The notes beneath the pieces were generated by a model, which ran no database searches, was not told the DNA's origin, and saw nothing but the letters and a program-made list of their open reading frames with translations. A stretch of DNA of 64,000 nucleotides from Asterochloris sp. CNOR1. Lineage: Eukaryota > Chlorophyta > Trebouxiophyceae > Trebouxiales > Trebouxiaceae. How positions within the stretch are numbered: the first letter of the stretch is position 1; each line of letters starts with the position of its first letter. A program made the translations under genes and the position numbers. The stretch covers positions 4,340,001 through 4,404,000 of the forward strand of contig OZ017746.1 in assembly GCA_963969365.1 (NCBI GenBank), in the 5' to 3' direction. This document shows positions 61,001 to 64,000 of this stretch, one piece after another.

Positions 61001-63950
61001 GCTAGCTATGCAGTGCATGTGGACATGCAATCAGGTAGACTGTGCTTACCTGCAAGTCCCTCCCCTGCAGGCCTTAAACCCACAAGGGTGCCCCAGTGGT
61101 GCGTATACTGCTGTGCACAGGACATGCAGATGCAAGATGGCACGCTGATCACCGCCATTGTACGCCCTCAACCCTGCTGATGGCTGGCGTGCCGCCACTG
61201 CAGGCCATGACACGCAAGGGCTGCAGCGGCGCCCCCATGCCCAGGACATGCTGTTGCACTGTGACATGCTGCTCACCTGTGCTGTCCCTCGCCTGCACAC
61301 TGTCCACCCTACTGGTGGCTGGCGTGCTGTCCCCACAGGCCATGATGAGCAGGGGACACAACCCGGAGCCCGGTGCCCAGGCCACGGATCCAAAATATTC
61401 AACATCCAGCGCCACCTCTTCTCCATCGAGGACAAGATTGTCTTCAATGGAGACGAGGTGGCGCTGGATGTTGATTGGCAAGGCGGGCTCGTACCGCACA
61501 GAGGGCTCGATGACATTGCACATGTCAAAGGCGTACGACTCCAGCAGATCCAGGGTGGCTGGGAACATCACTCACGGCTGCACGGCAGGGCAGGGCGCCA
61601 TAACAATCCCAGAAGGGGCAGGACCACCAGATCCAGGACAGGTACACCCATTGAAGGCAAAGCAGATGGCCTGAAGCGCGTGACGGAGTGATGAGTGGCA
61701 CTGATGCAAACCCGATTTTGAGCAAGTTGAGTGGCGGGCAGGATCAAAGCGAGCTGCCATATGCAGACGGGATTGGAGGCAAAGTCAAGAGGCCCTCACC
61801 ATCTCACAACAGAGAGCTGTCGTCGCAGATGCGCAGGCCAGTACTACTGATGGCGGAGGAGCGGCGCGTAGGCAGTGCCAGCTTTGCCAGACTGCTGTGC
61901 AGAGGGGACTCCTTCCACAGGGATGCCCCTGTGGAAGAGATGCCCCTGTGGAAGGAGTCCCCACTGCACAGCAGTCTGACAGAGCTGGCACTGCCTATGC
62001 GCTGCTCCTCCGCCATCAGTGTGCTCTCCAGGGCCTGGTGGTACAGCTTGATGCCCTGCAGCAGCAGCAGCAGCAGCAGCAGCACGCAACATGAGCTTGA
62101 CAGCAGCTTGTTGATCAATGGCGAAAGCTCAGGTCAGCATTCGCTAAGCTGAGACTGGCATGACTGTTCTAGCCCCAACACCCCGCAACACGTCTTGAGG
62201 CTCTGCTGCTGCAGCACCTGCAGTTTCTTGTGGTCCACCAGCACCCCTGTCCAGCTCCAAGCACCCCAGTGGTGATGCGTTGGCCTGCAGTTGGTCTACT
62301 ATGATGGGGATGTCTGCTGGCTGTGGCCACAGCCAACAGACTGACCCAAAGTAAAGTCATGCAATCTGCAGGTGCACCAGCTGCAAGCCAGGCTGCATCT
62401 CGGCAGCACCAACCCTGCAAACCAGTCCCATCAACTTGTTTCCACGCGTCAACATAGCATGCTGGCAGGTGGATCCACTGCAGTCTCACCTGGACTCCTC
62501 CAGCACTCTCCTCATGCTGCAGGCCATCTGATGATGTGGGCAACCCCACCAGGCCGCTGCGTGATGTCACCCCGGAGGGCTGGGAGATGTGGTGCAAGGT
62601 TGAAGCCAGCAGTTTAGAAACACATGCAGCAAACCTGTCCAGGATGGCTTGCAGGATCTGGGGTCTCATGTGGATCAAGCATGATGAGGCCCACATTGAG
62701 AATAAGGAGAACACGTCGCCTTACTCTCAAGGGGGGACCCATCATCCTTTACGGACATGGTTCCCAAGATAGCACATGCTACCTTGGACAAGACCGATAC
62801 ATTGATTCCAGGTCACTCAGTTCTACCGTCCACCCCGGCGTCCAGCCTGGAGTGGCCTCTATGTTGTGGAAGATTCAGCCTGTTGGCTCACCTCCCAATC
62901 GGCTGGCAACAGCCTGTACACGCCGTCCTTATCGCAATGCTGCCTGCGCCATGCCAGCTGGCCGATGTGGACGGCAAAGTGCCTGGGCACTGGGGTTTTG
63001 CTCACAGCCTGTATGTGAGCCGCAAGTTGGTTGTGTGCCCCTTGCAGTGCGTGGCGGCGATTGTGGACAGCGCTGCTGTTGCAGTATGGCTGAAGCTGCT
63101 CTGTTTGTTGAGGCAGGTGCGCCGTCCTGGCCAGCTGGCGTCATTGTGCCCCCTGCCAGTCTCCACGTAGCACGGCTCAACCAGCCCACAGGTCTCCAGC
63201 AGGGTCCAAAGGGCGCTGATGCCACTGGTCAGCAGAAAACTCACCTTGCTGTGTCTGACAGGCCCAGAGGGGAGATGACCAGGAGTCTTCATCTCAGCAG
63301 CAAGGTCTGTTGCTGCTGCTGCACCGGCAGCAGCAGCAGCAGGCAAGATGTTGATAGGTTGATTGGTGCAGCCCTCTCGTGCAGCTCAACCTTTGGTAGC
63401 TCGCTCTGGGCCACATAAGGAGACTGACAAGCCAGAGAAGGGAGGCTCCTGATTTCTGGCAGAGAACTAGAGAGTCAAGCAGGTAGTCTGGGCGAGGGAT
63501 GACTTTTGAGTACCAGCCCTGACACAGGGGCCAGCGGCTGAAAGTGCACCAGCCGCTTGCACATGCACAAGCTGCAAGTCCTAGGACGTGCATTCCTAGC
63601 CTGACCAAGCAGGACAAAACAGAACCTGGGCTTTCTGTTTGACACTGAGCAGGCTGCAGGCAAGCTGTGTCCTGCTGCAGGTGCCACATAGGACTGGCTT
63701 GGATGCCAGAGCGCCTGAAAAGGGCAATCCAGTCAGGGGCACAACACACGGATTTGTGCCCATGCCTGGATTCCCCTCTTCAGGCGCTCTGGCATCCAAG
63801 CCAGGCAATACTGTGGGAAGGATGCCTTGAAAGACTTGATCCCCCACACCAGCATCTCCCTCACCTGCATCTGTCCCTGCAGATGAATGTGAGAGAGATG
63901 GTGGTCTGGGGGAGAGTGCAAGGGGCAGCTCATCCAGTGTCTGCTGGGGC
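58060..63950 (-). CDS. RBR: Retinoblastoma-related (RBR/MAT3-type) pocket protein, 5' incomplete, with fold-backs
   Basis: RB-family proteins bind E2F and gate cell-cycle entry in the nucleus. On the minus strand RB pieces occur in the right order. Possible RB-N domain: REMLVWGIKSFKASFPQYC (near 63860). Pocket A: LYHQALESTLMAEEQRIGSA to DSFHR (62055-61944), then LLESYAFDMCNVIEPSVRYE, NIQRHLVSIED and SVAWAPGSG (61571-61375). Pocket B: RRVLKLSFTRLLDLSARLDF (59995-59898, donor GTGAGC), LDQLLLCAIHGICE (59520-59437, donor GTAGGA), VSFKQIEMQS then QPHAESNILCRVVLAQ (59110-58999, donor GTGAGA), and YGDITAFCHEVFVPKVKP (58545-58470). A C-terminal exon near 58243-58117 (GNQSPTEWGQG) could lead to a stop at 58060. 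Five exons carry inverted copies of themselves, and the conserved follow-on after FHR is missing at its expected place, so the gene may be damaged or spliced unusually. Confidence 0.7.
58459..58648. repeat. RBR inverted repeat 1 (74-bp arms, pocket B end)
   Basis: Arms 58459-58532 and 58575-58648 are reverse complements at 61 of 74 positions, with a 42-bp spacer. The minus-strand arm reads YGDITAFCHEVFVPKVKP; the plus-strand arm reads GDLMAFYDQVFVTKVEPSAM. Both match the RB pocket B motif GDIIxFYNxVFVxxxKP. Confidence 0.9.
59034..59186. repeat. RBR inverted repeat 2 (74-bp arms, pocket B middle)
   Basis: Arms 59034-59107 and 59113-59186 match at about 56 of 74 positions around a 5-bp centre, best at the ends (13 of 13 outer bases; 15 of 16 inner bases). 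The minus arm reads PHAESNIL within an RBR exon; the plus arm reads LLAESNILYKYHRQLA. Confidence 0.8.
61401..61472. repeat. RBR inverted repeat 3 (36-bp arms, no spacer, inside pocket A exon)
   Basis: A palindrome of 72 bp centred between 61436 and 61437, with 32 of 36 pairs matching and the outer 18 perfect. Minus strand reads NIQRHLVSIEDNLVLDGEEV; plus strand reads NIQRHLFSIEDKIVFNGDEV. Confidence 0.95.
61847..62019. repeat. RBR inverted repeat 4 (76-bp arms, pocket A start)
   Basis: Arms 61847-61922 and 61944-62019 match at 71 of 76 positions. Minus strand reads LMAEEQRIGSASSVRLLCSG then DSFHR; plus strand reads LMAEERRVGSASFARLLCRG then DSFHR. The 21-bp centre contains further short cttccacagggg copies. 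Confidence 0.95.
62058..62084. repeat. (GCA)9 triplet repeat at an RBR splice acceptor
   Basis: Nine GCA units on the plus strand read as (TGC)9 on the minus strand, directly before the acceptor ctgcag of the pocket A exon starting at 62055. The triplet tract replaces a normal polypyrimidine tract. Confidence 0.9.
63696..63802. repeat. RBR inverted repeat 5 (49-bp arms, near N-terminal exon)
   Basis: Arms 63696-63744 and 63754-63802 match at 45 of 49 positions around a 9-bp centre; the outer 24 are perfect. Minus strand reads LAWMPERLKRGIQAWAQI; plus strand reads GWMPERLKRAIQSGAQ. Confidence 0.95.
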
Positions 63951-64000
63951 AAGGGATAGGCAGCAGGGAGAACAGCAGGGGTGCAAGCTCACACAGTGCA

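Noticed and set aside
61401-61472. Sequencing or assembly fold-back artefact
   Set aside because: Not excluded, but artefactual fold-backs give near-identical arms. These arms differ by 4-24% and the five events are independent.
58459-63802. A second, plus-strand RBR gene overlapping the minus-strand one
   Set aside because: The plus-strand RB fragments occur in reverse order (C-terminal pieces first), are limited to the arms of local palindromes, and lack their own exon series such as the LDQLLLC exon.
1-64000. Transposons or viral insertions
   Set aside because: No transposase, reverse transcriptase, integrase or viral protein frames and no long terminal repeats were recognised.

Overview
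This is nuclear DNA from a eukaryote, most likely a unicellular green alga (Chlorophyta, probably a trebouxiophyte-type lineage; the exact taxon cannot be fixed from the sequence). The reasons are: moderately GC-rich DNA with many short exons bounded by ...CAG|exon|GTGAG...; candidate TGTAA poly(A) signals; proteins with plastid-type leaders next to peroxisomal, spliceosomal and cell-cycle genes; and a secreted GH5 glycosidase with the ShKT-type cysteine module common in volvocine and other green algae. Spans below are whole genes with introns. Exon limits were read by eye from splice motifs and frame continuity.

Layout. (1) 189-5737 (+): 3' part of a long Gln/Ala-rich coiled-coil protein. 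(2) 6341-11499 (-): unrecognised secreted or type I membrane protein with a C-terminal transmembrane segment. (3) 12750-21860 (-): long coiled-coil protein with a plastid-type leader, a 24-residue repeat array and a membrane segment. (4) Only 120 bp away, divergent, 21981-31979 (+): SART1/SNU66/DOT2, a U4/U6.U5 tri-snRNP protein. (5) 33150-38643 (+): LURP-one-related (LOR, DUF567) protein with a long Gly/Gln/Met-rich N-terminus. (6) 39520-48610 (-): secreted GH5 endoglucanase with flanking carbohydrate-binding-type modules and a ShKT module. (7) 50447-54549 (-): PEX7, the PTS2 import receptor. (8) 54838-56383 (+): DUF3531 plastid protein. (9) Two identical tRNA-Glu(CUC) genes. (10) 58060 to the right edge (-): a retinoblastoma-related (RBR/MAT3-type) pocket protein, incomplete at its 5' end.

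Two unusual structures run through the window. The RBR gene contains five near-palindromes. In each, part of an RBR exon is paired with an inverted copy of itself, so recognisable RBR peptides read on both strands; the collinear series is on the minus strand. This looks like repeated short-range inverted template switching inside one gene. Separately, at least seven genes carry tandem, decayed copies of exon-intron boundaries inside introns. In one case these are apparently usable 36-nt micro-exons, and in another an in-frame 171-bp duplication of the start codon and signal-peptide region.

The genes share no pathway; this is an ordinary housekeeping neighbourhood (splicing, peroxisome import, plastid, cell wall, cell cycle). 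Divergent pairs share short promoters (21861-21980 and 54550-54837), and one convergent pair (genes 1 and 2) probably has overlapping 3' ends.
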